A stretch of DNA of 64,000 bases from Streptacidiphilus jeojiense (lineage in GTDB: Bacteria; Actinomycetota; Actinomycetes; Streptomycetales; Streptomycetaceae), in assembly GCF_000719095.1 (NCBI RefSeq), contig NZ_JOEH01000022.1, forward strand, positions 112,709 through 176,708, read 5' to 3'. The notes under the pieces were generated by a model, which made no database searches, had not been told where the DNA came from, and worked only from the letters and a program-made list of their open reading frames with translations. Below, piece after piece: positions 8,019-17,042 of the stretch; the stretch's first letter is position 1, and each line of letters opens with the position of its first letter. A program made the translations under genes and the position numbers.

Positions 8019-10343
8019 CTACTCGTGCAGCAGTGCCGGGACGCCTGCGGCGTCCGGCAGGTCCAGCGGTCCGGAGAGCACGGTGAGCCGCTGGGTGGCC
8101 CGGGTCAGCGCCACGTAGAGGACCCGCAGGCCGGCCTCGGACTCGCCGGCGATGCCGGACGGGTCGGCGACCACCGTGGCGTCGTACTCCAGGCCCTTGG
8201 CCTCCAGGCTGCCCAGCGCCACCGCGCGCTCGCCGAGCCCGGTGATCCAGCCGGCCGCCTCGCCGCGCCGGTCCATCGGCACCACGATGCCCACGGTGCC
8301 GTCCACCTCGGCCAGCAGCCGCTCCACCTCGGCCCGGGCCGCCCGGCCCACCTCGGCCTCGGCGGCCACCGAGACGAAGCGCGGGTGCACCCCGGTGGAG
8401 CGCACCGCCCGCGGCGACTCCGTCCCCGGCGCCGCCTGCGCCAGCACCCTGGCGGCGACCTCGGCGATCTCGGCCGGGTTCCGGTAGTTGGTGGTGAGGG
8501 TGTAGCGGCGGCGCGGCTTGGCCCCCAGCGTCTCGTCCATCGCGGCCTGGGCCTCGGCCGGGTCGATCCAGGAGCTCTGGGCCGGGTCGCCGACGATGGT
8601 CCAGGTCGCCTGGCGGGCCCGGCGGCCGATCATGCGCCACTGCATCGGCGTCAGGTCCTGCGCCTCGTCCACGATGACGTGGGCGTACTCGCTGCGCTCG
8701 GCCGGCTCGCGCTCGCCGCGGCGGGTCCGGTCGGCGAAGGTGGTGACCTCGTCCAGGCCGGTCAGCAGGTCGGCGGCGTCCACCTCGCGGGCCCGCGGCC
8801 TGGCCGCCTCCCCGAGCAGCACCTGCAGCTCGTCCAGCAGGGCCACGTCGTGCGCGGTCAGGCTGCCGCGGCCGGTGTCGTCCAGATGCCGCCAGGAGGC
8901 GGCCAGCAGCCGGGTCTCCTGCTGGCTCAGCGAGCCGCGCGCCTGCCTGGCCAGCTGGCGCGGGTCGCGCAGGGTGGCCAGCACCCGGCGCGGGGTCAGC
9001 GCGGGCCACCAGGCGTCGAGGAACGCCAGGAAGCGGTCGTCGTCGCCGACGTGGTCGTCGAAGGTCTCCCGCTCGCGCTGCTGCTGCTCGCGGTCGACCC
9101 GGTCGCCGGTCCGGGGCCTGGTGCGCAGCAGCAGGGACCAGAGGGCGTCCAGCAGCAGCCGGCGGGCCCGGGGGCGGAGCAGGTTGATCGGGGTGGCGCC
9201 GTTGCCCAGGATCGAGCGGCGCAGGTTGCGCAGCGCGTTGGCGTCCAGCCGCAGCACCTCGCCCAGGGCGCTGACCCGCAGCTCGGCGGGGCTGCCGGCA
9301 GCGTCCAGCGCGGCCCGGGAGGCGCGGCGCATCAGCGCGACCATCCGCGAGGAGCCCTTGACCCTGGCCGCCTCGGGGCTGTCGTAGCTGTCCGCCTCGA
9401 CGCCGTCGACCAGGCTGCCGACGGCCCGGATCGCGACCTGGCCCTCCTCGCCCAGCGCCGGCAGCACGCCCTCGGTGTAGGAGACCAGCAGCGGGGTGGG
9501 GCTGACCACCAGGATGCCGCCGGCGTAGCGGCGGCGGTCCTGGTAGAGCAGGAAGGCGGCGCGGTGCAGGGCCACGGCGGTCTTGCCGGTGCCGGGGCCG
9601 CCGGTGACCAGGGTGGCCCCGGCCGCCTGGGCCCGGATCACGATGTCCTGCTCCTGCTGGATGCTGGAGACGATGTCCCGCATGGTGTGGCTGCGGGCCC
9701 GGCCCAGCGTCGCCATCAGCGCGCCGTCGCCGACCACGGCCAGCGGCTCGCCGTCCAGCACCGGCTCCAGGTCGGGGCGGAGCAGGTCGTCCTCGACGCC
9801 GAGGACCCGGCGGCCCCGGGAGCGGATCACCCGGCGCCGGACCACCCGTCCGGGCTGCAGCGGGGTGGCCCGGTAGAAGGGTGCGGCGGCGGGCGCGCGC
9901 CAGTCGATGACCAGCGGGCCGTACTCGGTGTCGAGCACTCCGAGCCGGCCGATGTGCAGGGTCTCGGCGACGGCCGGGTCGGCCGGGTCGAGCGGGGTCT
10001 GCGAGGGGAAGCCGTCCTCCTCGGGACCGTCCGGCTGCTGCAGGTCGATGCGCCCGAAGAGGAAGTCCTCGAACTCGTTGTTCAACCGCTGGAGGTGCCG
10101 TCCGGCCCGGTAGACCTGGGCGTCCCGTTCGGCCAGGGCGCCGGGGGTGCCGACGAAGGCCTTGCGGCTGGCGTCGCTGAGGATGAACTCGGCCTCCGCC
10201 AGCTTCTCCTCAAGACGGTGGTAGACCCGGTCCAGGTGCTGCTGCTCGACCGCGATCTCGCGATCGCGCAGGGTCTCTGCGGTGGCGTTCTCGGGGTCGG
10301 CGGCGGTGTTGGCGGCAGCGGCGGTGTCGCTGGGCGCGGTCAA
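8019..10343 (-). CDS. HelD-like UvrD/Rep-family ATPase (RNA polymerase-associated helicase)
   Basis: 774 residues from a TTG at 10341-10343 with AGGGGGCC upstream. The N-terminal coiled-coil (EQQHLDRVYHRLEEKLAEAE, about residues 35-55) is typical of HelD. Walker A is TGGPGTGKTAVALHR (about residues 245-259), Walker B is HVIVDEAQDLTPMQ (about 550-563), and the SF1 C-terminal motif VLYVALTRATQRLTV is near the end. HelD proteins dissociate stalled RNA polymerase from nucleic acid, and some actinomycete members (HelR) protect against rifamycins. I cannot decide between housekeeping HelD and HelR; no rifamycin-associated element is visible upstream, which favours the former. A strong terminator follows. 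Confidence 0.9.
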   Translation of the reverse strand: MTAPSDTAAAANTAADPENATAETLRDREIAVEQQHLDRVYHRLEEKLAEAEFILSDASRKAFVGTPGALAERDAQVYRAGRHLQRLNNEFEDFLFGRIDLQQPDGPEEDGFPSQTPLDPADPAVAETLHIGRLGVLDTEYGPLVIDWRAPAAAPFYRATPLQPGRVVRRRVIRSRGRRVLGVEDDLLRPDLEPVLDGEPLAVVGDGALMATLGRARSHTMRDIVSSIQQEQDIVIRAQAAGATLVTGGPGTGKTAVALHRAAFLLYQDRRRYAGGILVVSPTPLLVSYTEGVLPALGEEGQVAIRAVGSLVDGVEADSYDSPEAARVKGSSRMVALMRRASRAALDAAGSPAELRVSALGEVLRLDANALRNLRRSILGNGATPINLLRPRARRLLLDALWSLLLRTRPRTGDRVDREQQQRERETFDDHVGDDDRFLAFLDAWWPALTPRRVLATLRDPRQLARQARGSLSQQETRLLAASWRHLDDTGRGSLTAHDVALLDELQVLLGEAARPRAREVDAADLLTGLDEVTTFADRTRRGEREPAERSEYAHVIVDEAQDLTPMQWRMIGRRARQATWTIVGDPAQSSWIDPAEAQAAMDETLGAKPRRRYTLTTNYRNPAEIAEVAARVLAQAAPGTESPRAVRSTGVHPRFVSVAAEAEVGRAARAEVERLLAEVDGTVGIVVPMDRRGEAAGWITGLGERAVALGSLEAKGLEYDATVVADPSGIAGESEAGLRVLYVALTRATQRLTVLSGPLDLPDAAGVPALLHE

Positions 10344-10437
10344 GAAGGCCCCCTGTGTACGTGGTGTGCGGCGCTCGCCCCTTGATGCGCAAAGGGAGAC
10401 GGACGATCCTACGTCATCCGCCCCCGGCTGCGGGTTC

Positions 10438-11550
10438 TCAGCCCGGGTCGGGGAAACGCGTCATCGACTCGGTCATGGCGGGGCGGTGGAACCGCATCAG
10501 CTTCTCGGCCTCCTCCTGCACCGCCTCCATCTCGACCTCGGTGAGCTTGGTGAAGGCGCTGACGGTGAGCTCCGGCCCCTGCTTGGTGAAGCTCAGCGAC
10601 CAGTGCCCGCGCACCGTGCCGTCCACCAGGAAGGCGGCCCTGAAGCCGTTCCCGGTGCGCAGACCGAGCTCCGCCTCCTTGGCGGCGATCCGGGTGCGGT
10701 CGGCGAGGCCCAGGACCACGTTGTCGTACTCGGGCAGGAAGCGCGTCGGGGCGGGGGTGTCCGGGTCCGGACGGGGCGCGTCGGGGAGGTCGAAGAGCTC
10801 GCGGCCGGTCGCCGCGTCCTGGAAGGTGCGCAGCTGCGGGCGCAGCCGCTCGAAGACCTCGACCAGCCGGGTCAGCCCCGACCAGGCCTGGGCGTCCAGC
10901 ACGCCGGCCGGGCCGAAGGCGGCGAGGTAGCGGAGCACCATCGCGTCCGGGCTGGGGTCCGGGTCGAGCGGTCGGCCGAGCCAGTGCTCCAGGGTGGTGG
11001 AGGTGGTCTGCCCGCTCTTGCCCCACAGTCCGCGCGGCGGCACCTGCACCAGGGCCAGGCCGTCGCGGATCGCCCAGGCCAGGGTCCCCGGGTCGTGGCC
11101 GGGGAAGGCCTCGGCCAGGGCGGCGCCCAGGGCCGCGTTGGTCATCGGCTGCTCCGCCAGCAGCTCGGCCGCGGTCCCCTTGAGCCGTGCCGGGTCGATC
11201 CCGGACAGCGCCTTGCGGTAGATGTTCTTCCCGTACGGGCCGCGGTCGTTGACGACCTGGCAGAGCGGGCGCCAAGAGAGCGCGTCGTCGGCGTCGAGCA
11301 GGTGCACGGTGCCCCGCATCGCGGAGACCCGGACCAGGGCCCGCTCGGTCATCAGCGCGGAGACCTCCTCGGGGTCGAAGCCCAGCAGCCGGGTCCACAG
11401 CCCGACGTAGGGCGCCCCCGGCACCTGCGACTGCATGCCGGCCAGGAACCGAACGGTCTCCAGGGCGCTCCGCTGCTCCCGGGCCAGCAGCAACTGCCGG
11501 GCGAGCAGGGCGCGGTTGAGCGAACGGACGGTCAGCTTCTCGGAGGCCAT
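10438..11550 (-). CDS. HTH_42 superfamily winged-helix protein (AlkZ-like)
   Basis: 370 residues starting MASEKLTVRSLNRALLARQ. It has the layout of the HTH_42 family, to which the DNA glycosylases AlkZ and YcaQ belong: three winged-helix modules, with ALVRVSAMRGTVHLL, FLPEYDNVVLGLADR and AAFLVDGTVRGHW at the expected places. In AlkZ the catalytic motif is Gln-aliphatic-Gln; here the same place reads MQSQVPGAPY, with Gln40 and Gln42 around Ser41. DNA glycosylase activity on bulky adducts or crosslinks is therefore plausible but unproven. A GGCC-rich leader separates it from helD by 94 bp. Confidence 0.8.
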   Translation of the reverse strand: MASEKLTVRSLNRALLARQLLLAREQRSALETVRFLAGMQSQVPGAPYVGLWTRLLGFDPEEVSALMTERALVRVSAMRGTVHLLDADDALSWRPLCQVVNDRGPYGKNIYRKALSGIDPARLKGTAAELLAEQPMTNAALGAALAEAFPGHDPGTLAWAIRDGLALVQVPPRGLWGKSGQTTSTTLEHWLGRPLDPDPSPDAMVLRYLAAFGPAGVLDAQAWSGLTRLVEVFERLRPQLRTFQDAATGRELFDLPDAPRPDPDTPAPTRFLPEYDNVVLGLADRTRIAAKEAELGLRTGNGFRAAFLVDGTVRGHWSLSFTKQGPELTVSAFTKLTEVEMEAVQEEAEKLMRFHRPAMTESMTRFPDPG

Positions 11551-11584
11551 GGCCGAACCCTAGATCACCTGCCGGAACGCCGAA

Positions 11585-11613
11585 AGCCGCCTCGTCTGCT
11601 ACGACGGGCGGCT
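11585..11613 (-). terminator. Hairpin terminator of ssrA
   Basis: AGCCGCC-TCGT (11585-11595) pairs with ACGA (11601-11604) and, after one bulged base, GGCGGCT (11607-11613), with a 5-nt loop. It lies 37 bp past the 3' end of the tmRNA gene on the minus strand and upstream of the HTH_42 gene. Confidence 0.65.
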
Positions 11614-11649
11614 CATGACGCATGGGGGCTGCTCTGCTCTCAAGCAGTG

Positions 11650-12019
11650 TGGTGGAGGTGGCGGGAATCGAACCCGCGTCCTGTGGTGCAAAACCAGGGC
11701 TTCTCCGAGCGCAGTCCGCTGTGCTTTTCTCGGCCCCGGCAGTCACACGGACAAGCCACCGACAGGCCCAGCCACTGTTTGATTTCCCGCCGCATCCCGT
11801 GACCGGACGCGACGGTGGAGTTCCCTAGATTATGCCAGGGTCCGGGACGGGAACACGCCCGGTCTGACACCTTCAGTTACTCGCTCAGGCGGCGAGGGTG
11901 AAGGAATCGCGCTTGGAGTTGGCGATTATAGTTTGCGACATATGGTTTACGAGATCATTGCCGCGTTCCTCGGCTCGCTTCCCCTGGATCGACATCCCCA
12001 GTCGAAACCGATCACCCCC
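11650..12019 (-). ncRNA. ssrA: Transfer-messenger RNA (tmRNA, ssrA)
   Basis: A one-piece tmRNA of 370 nt. The 5' end GGGGGUG (12019-12013) pairs with CACCUCC near the 3' end, followed by A and an encoded CCA (ending at 11650). The T-arm GGGUUCGAUUCCCGCC and the 5' sequence GGUUUCGACU are typical. The tag frame starts at GCC (11923-11921) and ends at UGA (11887-11885), encoding ANSKRDSFTLAA, which ends in the usual LAA degradation signal. tmRNA rescues ribosomes stalled on broken mRNA together with SmpB, whose gene lies directly upstream. The tag is shorter than the one I recall for S. coelicolor. Confidence 0.97.
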
Positions 12020-12186
12020 ATGGGGTGCTATTCATTTTTCAAGACCCGCACTCCGGATCTCCGGTCCGAATCGCGTGCCGTTCCGCGTGGACCTGGGGGG
12101 TCCTGCGCAACTCTGTCATCCTACGTCCCCGCTGGGGGGACGGTCCAGCTCATTACCGCCGACCGACACCGCGTCAGACCTGCACG

Positions 12187-12684
12187 TCAGCCCTGCGCCC
12201 GGCGGCGCACCGCGGACAGTGCCCGGTCGGTCTCGCGGCGGTCCTGCTTCTCCCGCAGCGTCTGCCGCTTGTCGTGCAGCTTCTTGCCCTGGGCCAGCGC
12301 CAGCATCAGCTTCGCCCGGCCGTCCTTGAAGTAGAGGGACAGCGGGACCAGGGTGAACCCCGACTCGCGCAGCTTGGCGTCGAGCTTGTTGATCTCCTCC
12401 TTGTGCATCAGCAGCTTGCGCTTGCGCCGGGCGGCGTGGTTCGTCCAGGTCCCCTGCGCGTACTCCATGATGTGGACGTTGTGCAGCCAGGCCTCGCCGT
12501 TGGTGATCTCGGCGAAGCCGTCCACCAGCGAGGCGCGTCCCGCGCGCAGCGACTTGACCTCGGTGCCGGTCAGCACCAGGCCGCACTCGATCTCGTCCAG
12601 GATGTTGTAGTCGTGCCGCGCCTTCTTGTTCTGCGCGACGATCTTGCGTCCGGGTTCTTTTACCTTGGCCATGATGCGGGCCAT
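12187..12684 (-). CDS. smpB: SsrA-binding protein SmpB
   Basis: 165 residues. It carries the family signatures [59 protein letters not shown] and the basic C-terminal tail [17 protein letters not shown]. SmpB brings alanyl-tmRNA into stalled ribosomes. The start at 12682-12684 was chosen over an ATG four codons later because GGAG lies seven bases upstream of the first. The gene sits between ctpA and its RNA partner ssrA, all on the minus strand. Confidence 0.97.
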   Translation of the reverse strand: MARIMAKVKEPGRKIVAQNKKARHDYNILDEIECGLVLTGTEVKSLRAGRASLVDGFAEITNGEAWLHNVHIMEYAQGTWTNHAARRKRKLLMHKEEINKLDAKLRESGFTLVPLSLYFKDGRAKLMLALAQGKKLHDKRQTLREKQDRRETDRALSAVRRRAQG

Positions 12685-12717
12685 TCTCGCACTCCGGAGC
12701 GGCTCTCGGCACGGGAG

Positions 12718-13839
12718 TTACCTCGGGCCCGCGGCCGCCAGGTCGTCCAGCACGGTGATCGCGGTGCGCTCCGCCGCCTGCGGCCCGGCGGAGGGCGGGA
12801 CCGCGACGTCCGGGGTGATGCCGGTGCCGTCGAGGTCGCGTCCGGCCGGGGTGCGGTAGTGGCCCACGGTCTGCTCCAGGGTGCCGCCGCCGCTGACCGG
12901 GCTGGGCTGCTGCACCGCGCCCTTGCCGAAGGTCCGCGAGCCGACCACGACGGCGCGGTCACGGTCCTGCAGCGCGCCGGTCAGCAGTTCGGCGGCGCTC
13001 ATGGTGCCGCCGTCCACCAGCACCACCACCGGGGTGGCGGTGTCGCCGCCGCGGGTCGCGGTGAGCCAGTGGGTGGCGCCGTCCGCCTGGTAGGAGCCGA
13101 CCGGGCCGCCGTCCAGGAAGGCCGAGGCGGCCCGGACCGACTCGGCCACCAGGCCGCCGGAGTCGCCGCGCAGGTCCAGCAGGATGCCGCCGCCGCGTGC
13201 GCCCGTCCCGCGCTGCCGCACGGCGTCCGCGACCTGGTCGCCGGTGCCGGCGGTGAAGGCCGAGACCGCGATCCTGGTGATCCCGGCCGCCGGCCGGTCC
13301 ACCACCACGTCGTCGGTGTCCAGGAGTTCACGGCGCAGCTCGACCTGGCGCACCGACCGTCCGCGCTGCAGCCGCAGCACGACGGTGCTGCCGGCGTCCT
13401 GGGGGGCGCCGCGGAGCAGGGCGACCGTGTCGGTCACCGGGAGTCCGCCCACCGCGCGGCCGTCCACCGCGAGCAGCCGCTCGCCGACCCGGACCCCGGC
13501 CCGGTCGGCCGGGCCGCCGGCGGGCACCTTGGAGACCGTGACCACCCCGGCGGCGCTGCGGGAGACCCACAGCCCGACCCCGGTGTAGCGCCCGTCCAGC
13601 GCCTCGGCCATGGTCGCGTACTGCTGCGGTGTGTAGAACGCGGCCCAGCGGTCGCCGCCCGTCTCCACCCAGTCGCGGGCCGCGGCGTCGCCGCTGAGCC
13701 GCACGCCGGGCGGCTGCGGCAGTTGCGCGGGGCGGCCCTCGCTGCCCCAGGCGCCGGTGGCCGCGCCGGTGGCGAGCAGGGTCCCGAAGACCAGCCCGAG
13801 GGCCAGATGCAGGCGGAGCTGCGGATAGCTACCTGACAT
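12718..13839 (-). CDS. Carboxyl-terminal processing protease (S41, CtpA-like)
   Basis: 373 residues. An N-terminal hydrophobic segment (LHLALGLVFGTLLATGAATG, residues 10-29) is a signal peptide or anchor, so the enzyme acts outside the membrane. A PDZ domain follows (VSKVPAGGPADRAGVRVGER, then LLAVDGRAV). The S41 catalytic pair is visible: Ser in VDGGTMSAAELLTGAL and Lys in GSRTFGKGAVQQPSP. It is separated from smpB by 33 bp and from ftsX by a hairpin. Substrate unknown; in this conserved neighbourhood it may process cell-envelope proteins. Confidence 0.92.
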   Translation of the reverse strand: MSGSYPQLRLHLALGLVFGTLLATGAATGAWGSEGRPAQLPQPPGVRLSGDAAARDWVETGGDRWAAFYTPQQYATMAEALDGRYTGVGLWVSRSAAGVVTVSKVPAGGPADRAGVRVGERLLAVDGRAVGGLPVTDTVALLRGAPQDAGSTVVLRLQRGRSVRQVELRRELLDTDDVVVDRPAAGITRIAVSAFTAGTGDQVADAVRQRGTGARGGGILLDLRGDSGGLVAESVRAASAFLDGGPVGSYQADGATHWLTATRGGDTATPVVVLVDGGTMSAAELLTGALQDRDRAVVVGSRTFGKGAVQQPSPVSGGGTLEQTVGHYRTPAGRDLDGTGITPDVAVPPSAGPQAAERTAITVLDDLAAAGPR

Positions 13840-13890
13840 GGCAGGTGAGTCTAGGGGCGTACGACGGCCGCGAAGGTCCGTACCCGGCAG

Positions 13891-13924
13891 AACGCCCCGG
13901 ACGCAGTACAGCGACCGGGGCGTT
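13891..13924 (-). terminator. Hairpin between ftsX and ctpA
   Basis: AACGCCCCGG (13891-13900) and CCGGGGCGTT (13915-13924) form a perfect 10-bp stem with a 14-nt loop, 43 bp past the ftsX stop. It should terminate or attenuate ftsEX transcription before ctpA. Confidence 0.65.
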
Positions 13925-13967
13925 CATCGGAATGTCGGACCGGAAAGGGCCGACATCGGTCCAGGGC

Positions 13968-14888
13968 TCAGACCTTGAGGTACTTGCGCAGCGTCAGGAA
14001 GGCGGCGATCGAGGACATCCCGACACCGAGCACCAGCATCAGCGGCATCACCTGGAACACCGGCCCCCAGCCGATGAAGTTGATGAGCTGGATCTGGTTC
14101 TTGAGGAACCGGTCGATCAGCAGGTACTTGCCCACCGCCAGCATCCCCGACGCAAGGACCGCGCCCACCACGGCCGCGAACGCGGCCTCCGCGATGAACG
14201 GCATCTGCACGTAGTAGTTGGAGGCGCCGACCAGTCGCATGATCCCGGTCTCGCGTTTGCGGCTGAACGCGGACACCCGGACCGTGTTGACGATCAGCAA
14301 CAGGGTGACCCCCAGCATGATGACCATCACCACCAGGGCCACCACCTGGGCCCCGTTGAGCAGGTTGAACAGCGGTTTCAGGACCTCGCTCTGGTCCTCC
14401 ACCTTCATCACCCCGGGCTGCCCGCCCACCAGACCGGTCACGATCTGGTAGTTCTGCGGGTCCTTGAGCTTGATGCGGAGCGAGTACTCCATGCTGTCCG
14501 GCGTCAGCGAGGTCAGCAGCGGGTTGTTGGGGTCCTGCTTGGTGTACTCGGCCAGCGCCTGCGCCGGGGTCTCGGTGTAGATCTTCTCGATCAGGCCGGT
14601 CTTCTCCAACTGGCTCTGCACCGAGTCGATCTGATTCTGCGTCGCCGCTCCGGTGGAGCAGTTCTTGTTCACCGAGCCCTGGTTGGCGTCGGTCTTGTTG
14701 CAGAAGTAGACCGAGACCTCGATCTTGCCGTCCCAGTAGCCCTTCATGGTGCTGACCTGGTCGCGCAGGAGGAGCGCCGCCCCCGCCAGGGCAAGCGAGA
14801 GCGCCACGCTCACGACGACCGCGATGGTCATCGTCAGATTTCGGCGGAGACCGATTCCGATCTCCGACATGACGAACTGTGCTCGCAT
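13968..14888 (-). CDS. ftsX: Cell division protein FtsX
   Basis: 306-residue permease-like membrane protein with four hydrophobic helices: one near residues 20-42 (MTIAVVVSVALSLALAGAAL), an extracellular domain of about 110 residues, then three helices from VVALVVMVIMLGVTLLLIV onward. The extracellular loop holds two cysteines (YFCNKTDAN and NKNCSTG) that could form a disulfide. With FtsE it forms a complex that controls peptidoglycan hydrolases at division. It lies 74 bp after ftsE. Confidence 0.95.
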   Translation of the reverse strand: MRAQFVMSEIGIGLRRNLTMTIAVVVSVALSLALAGAALLLRDQVSTMKGYWDGKIEVSVYFCNKTDANQGSVNKNCSTGAATQNQIDSVQSQLEKTGLIEKIYTETPAQALAEYTKQDPNNPLLTSLTPDSMEYSLRIKLKDPQNYQIVTGLVGGQPGVMKVEDQSEVLKPLFNLLNGAQVVALVVMVIMLGVTLLLIVNTVRVSAFSRKRETGIMRLVGASNYYVQMPFIAEAAFAAVVGAVLASGMLAVGKYLLIDRFLKNQIQLINFIGWGPVFQVMPLMLVLGVGMSSIAAFLTLRKYLKV

Positions 14889-14962
14889 GACTTCCTAGCT
14901 GGTCGGGACGTCGGCCTGGTGCGGACGCCTGGGCGTGCGGTACGTGCGGCGGTTTCCGGCGG

Positions 14963-15652
14963 TCAGTGCTGGTAGCCGTAGACGCCGCGGGACTGGTCGC
15001 GGACCAGGTGTCCGGTGTCCAGTTCGATGACTCGCTTGCGCATCTGGTCCACGATCGCCTGGTCGTGGGTGGCCATCAGCACCGTGGTGCCGGTCCGGTT
15101 GATCCGGTCCAGCAGCTTCATGATGCCGACGGAGTTCTGCGGGTCGAGGTTTCCGGTCGGCTCGTCCGCGATCAGCAGCATCGGCCGGTTCACGAACGCG
15201 CGGGCGATGGCCACGCGCTGCTGCTCACCACCGGAGAGCTCGCCCGGCATCCGGTCCTGCTTGCCGGCCAGGCCGACCAGTTCGAGCACCTCGGGGACGA
15301 CCTTGCCGATGACGGACCTCGGCTTGCCGATCACCTCCAGTGCGAAGGCGACGTTCTGTCCGACCGTCTTGTTCGGGAGCAGCCGGAAGTCCTGGAAGAC
15401 CGTGCCCAGTTGGCGCCGCATCTGCGGGACCTTCCAGTTGGACAGCTTGGCCAGGTCCTTGCCGAGGACGTGCACCTCGCCGATGGAGGGCCGCTCCTCG
15501 CGCAGGATCAACCGCAGGAAGGTCGACTTCCCGGAGCCCGACGAGCCCACCAGGAAGACGAACTCGCCCTTCTCGATCTCGAGCGAGACGTTGTCCAGGG
15601 CGGGACGGTTCTGCTTCGGATAGGTCTTGGAGACGTTGTCGAATCGGATCAC
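14963..15652 (-). CDS. ftsE: Cell division ATP-binding protein FtsE
   Basis: 229 residues from GTG 15650-15652. ABC ATPase motifs are complete: Walker [16 protein letters not shown] (residues 36-50), signature [15 protein letters not shown], Walker [13 protein letters not shown] and switch ATHD. It powers FtsX. Length and motif spacing fit the family. The ribosome site is weak. Its promoter must lie in the 429-bp region upstream. Confidence 0.96.
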   Translation of the reverse strand: MIRFDNVSKTYPKQNRPALDNVSLEIEKGEFVFLVGSSGSGKSTFLRLILREERPSIGEVHVLGKDLAKLSNWKVPQMRRQLGTVFQDFRLLPNKTVGQNVAFALEVIGKPRSVIGKVVPEVLELVGLAGKQDRMPGELSGGEQQRVAIARAFVNRPMLLIADEPTGNLDPQNSVGIMKLLDRINRTGTTVLMATHDQAIVDQMRKRVIELDTGHLVRDQSRGVYGYQH

Positions 15653-16081
15653 GGCTGCATCACGGTCGGCCAGTCTAGGTGGAAGGGTTGACGCGGGCTC
15701 CGGTTACTCCGGAACCTTCACCACCCCCTCGCGGACAGGGACAGGTCTGACGGAGCCGCACCGCAGGACGGCATGGTGCACCCGCGCTGACAGCTCCCCC
15801 GGTTGGCCGACCTTACGCGAACCCGACGCCGGCTTGCAGTCGCGCTCACGGAAAGGTGGGGGAGTTCACGGTCAAACGACATCAAATCGGAATTTTCAAG
15901 CGTAAGAATCATGGGAACCTGCCATCATGTTCACTCCCCGTGATCATTCCCTGACGGCTGTGCGCCGCCCCTGCCCCCGGTGGCGGAGCCGGAACCCGAC
16001 CGGATCGCGTTCGGCATGGCACAGTGGAGGGAACCCACCCGGCATGGTGTCTCGTTGGGCAGGTCGAAGGAGGAGATCGAC
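15653..16081. other. Divergent intergenic region, ftsE and zinc-ribbon membrane peptide
   Basis: 429 bp between divergent genes. An AT-rich patch (15875-15915) contains TTGAAA and TTTGATG on the minus strand and is the likeliest place for the ftsE promoter, but spacing to a -10 box is not convincing. On the plus strand only the strong ribosome site AAGGAGGAG at about 16067-16075 stands out. Confidence 0.4.
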
Positions 16082-16276
16082 ATGACGCTCGACCGTCTGG
16101 TGTGCGCCAACTGTGCCGGACCTGTGGCAGAGGGCCGCTGCCCCACCTGCCGCGCCAGCCGGCAGCGGATGCAGGAGCAGCAGGGCCTGTTCGGCTCGCT
16201 CTCCCCCGCCGCGCTGATCGCCCTACTGGTGGCGCTGGTCGCCTGCGCCCTGATAGCCAGGCACGCCTTCGCCTGA
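16082..16276 (+). CDS. Small zinc-ribbon membrane protein
   Basis: 64 residues. The ATG at 16082 was chosen over a longer in-frame start because AAGGAGGAG lies directly upstream. Two CxxC pairs, CANC (residues 8-11) and CPTC (20-23), form a likely zinc ribbon, followed by a polar linker RQRMQEQQG and one membrane helix (AALIALLVALVACALIA, about 44-60). The zinc knuckle would face the cytoplasm. A gene of this kind sits near ftsEX and prfB in other streptomycetes as I recall, but no function is known. Confidence 0.85.
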   Translation: MTLDRLVCANCAGPVAEGRCPTCRASRQRMQEQQGLFGSLSPAALIALLVALVACALIARHAFA

Positions 16277-16290
16277 CCCCACAGCGAAAC

Positions 16291-16328
16291 AGGCCGGGCC
16301 CCGGGAAACGTCTCCCGGGGCCCGGCCT
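16291..16328. terminator. Bidirectional terminator between convergent genes
   Basis: A perfect 16-bp stem, AGGCCGGGCCCCGGGA (16291-16306) with its complement at 16313-16328, and loop AACGTC. It lies between the zinc-ribbon peptide gene (plus) and the LAETG protein gene (minus), and can serve both. Confidence 0.85.
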
Positions 16329-16356
16329 CTCTGCTGTCGAGCCTGTGTACCGGCGC

Positions 16357-16956
16357 TCAGGCCGCGTGCCGGGGCGTGCCGGTACGGGGGCCGAAGCGGA
16401 ACACCAGGCCGCCGGCCAGCAGCGTGAGGCCGCCGGCGAACAGCAGCGGGGCGCTGTCGTCGGTACCGGTCTCCGCGAGGGTCTGCCGGGGCTGCGGGGC
16501 GCTCGCTCCGCCGCCGCCCGAGGAGCCGCTGCCCACGCCGCTGCCGGCACTGCCGCTCGCCGAGGGCGACGCGGAGGCGGAGGCCGCGGCGGACGCCGAG
16601 GAGGCGGCCGTGGCGGCCGACGAGGCCGCGCTGCCGGTGGCGGTCGCGGTCGCCGAGGCCGAGGGGGTGCCGGTCGAGCTCTCCGCGGGGTCGCCGGTGG
16701 GGTCCGTCGTGGTGGCTTCGTCACTCGGCGTAGCCGTGTCGGTCGCGGCGTCGTCGGACGCCGAGGCGTTCAGCGTGACCGCGCTGTCCTGCGGCCCGTC
16801 GACCACCTTCGTCTGCACCAGATCGGGCGTGGTGGCGGCCGAGGCGACCCCGCTGACCAGCAGTCCCGTCCCGGCCAGCGCCAGTCCTGCCGCAGCGACA
16901 CGCACCCCGCGTGAGCGTATGCCGGTGTACTTCTTCCGGTGTCCGCGCCCTGCCAT
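16357..16956 (-). CDS. LAETG-type surface protein (sortase substrate)
   Basis: 199 residues from ATG 16954-16956. A basic start (MAGRGHRKKYTGIRSRG) leads into a signal peptide ending near VSGVASA. The middle (about residues 50-150) is low-complexity Ala/Ser/Thr/Gly. Near the C-terminus LAETG (about 159-163) is followed by a hydrophobic stretch LLFAGGLTLLAGGLVF and the basic tail GPRTGTPRHAA. This is the LAxTG sorting signal used by class E sortases of high-GC actinobacteria. No sortase gene is in the window. The globular function is unknown; it may be a wall-anchored stalk. Confidence 0.8.
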   Translation of the reverse strand: MAGRGHRKKYTGIRSRGVRVAAAGLALAGTGLLVSGVASAATTPDLVQTKVVDGPQDSAVTLNASASDDAATDTATPSDEATTTDPTGDPAESSTGTPSASATATATGSAASSAATAASSASAAASASASPSASGSAGSGVGSGSSGGGGASAPQPRQTLAETGTDDSAPLLFAGGLTLLAGGLVFRFGPRTGTPRHAA

Positions 16957-17042
16957 GGCCACAACGGCCCCTCTCGCAACCTCAGGTCCCGCCCGCACCG
17001 GGCATTGCGGGCCAGCATGGTGAATCACACCCGGTAACGTCA

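Noticed and set aside
10344..10437. Rifamycin-associated element upstream of the helD-like gene
   Set aside because: No inverted repeat of the GGGGCTTGCGGCAAGGCCC type is present in the 94-bp upstream region.
11650..11700. Possible tRNA gene, because of a T-arm and CCA end
   Set aside because: The acceptor partner is 370 nt away and a tag reading frame is present, so it is the 3' part of tmRNA.
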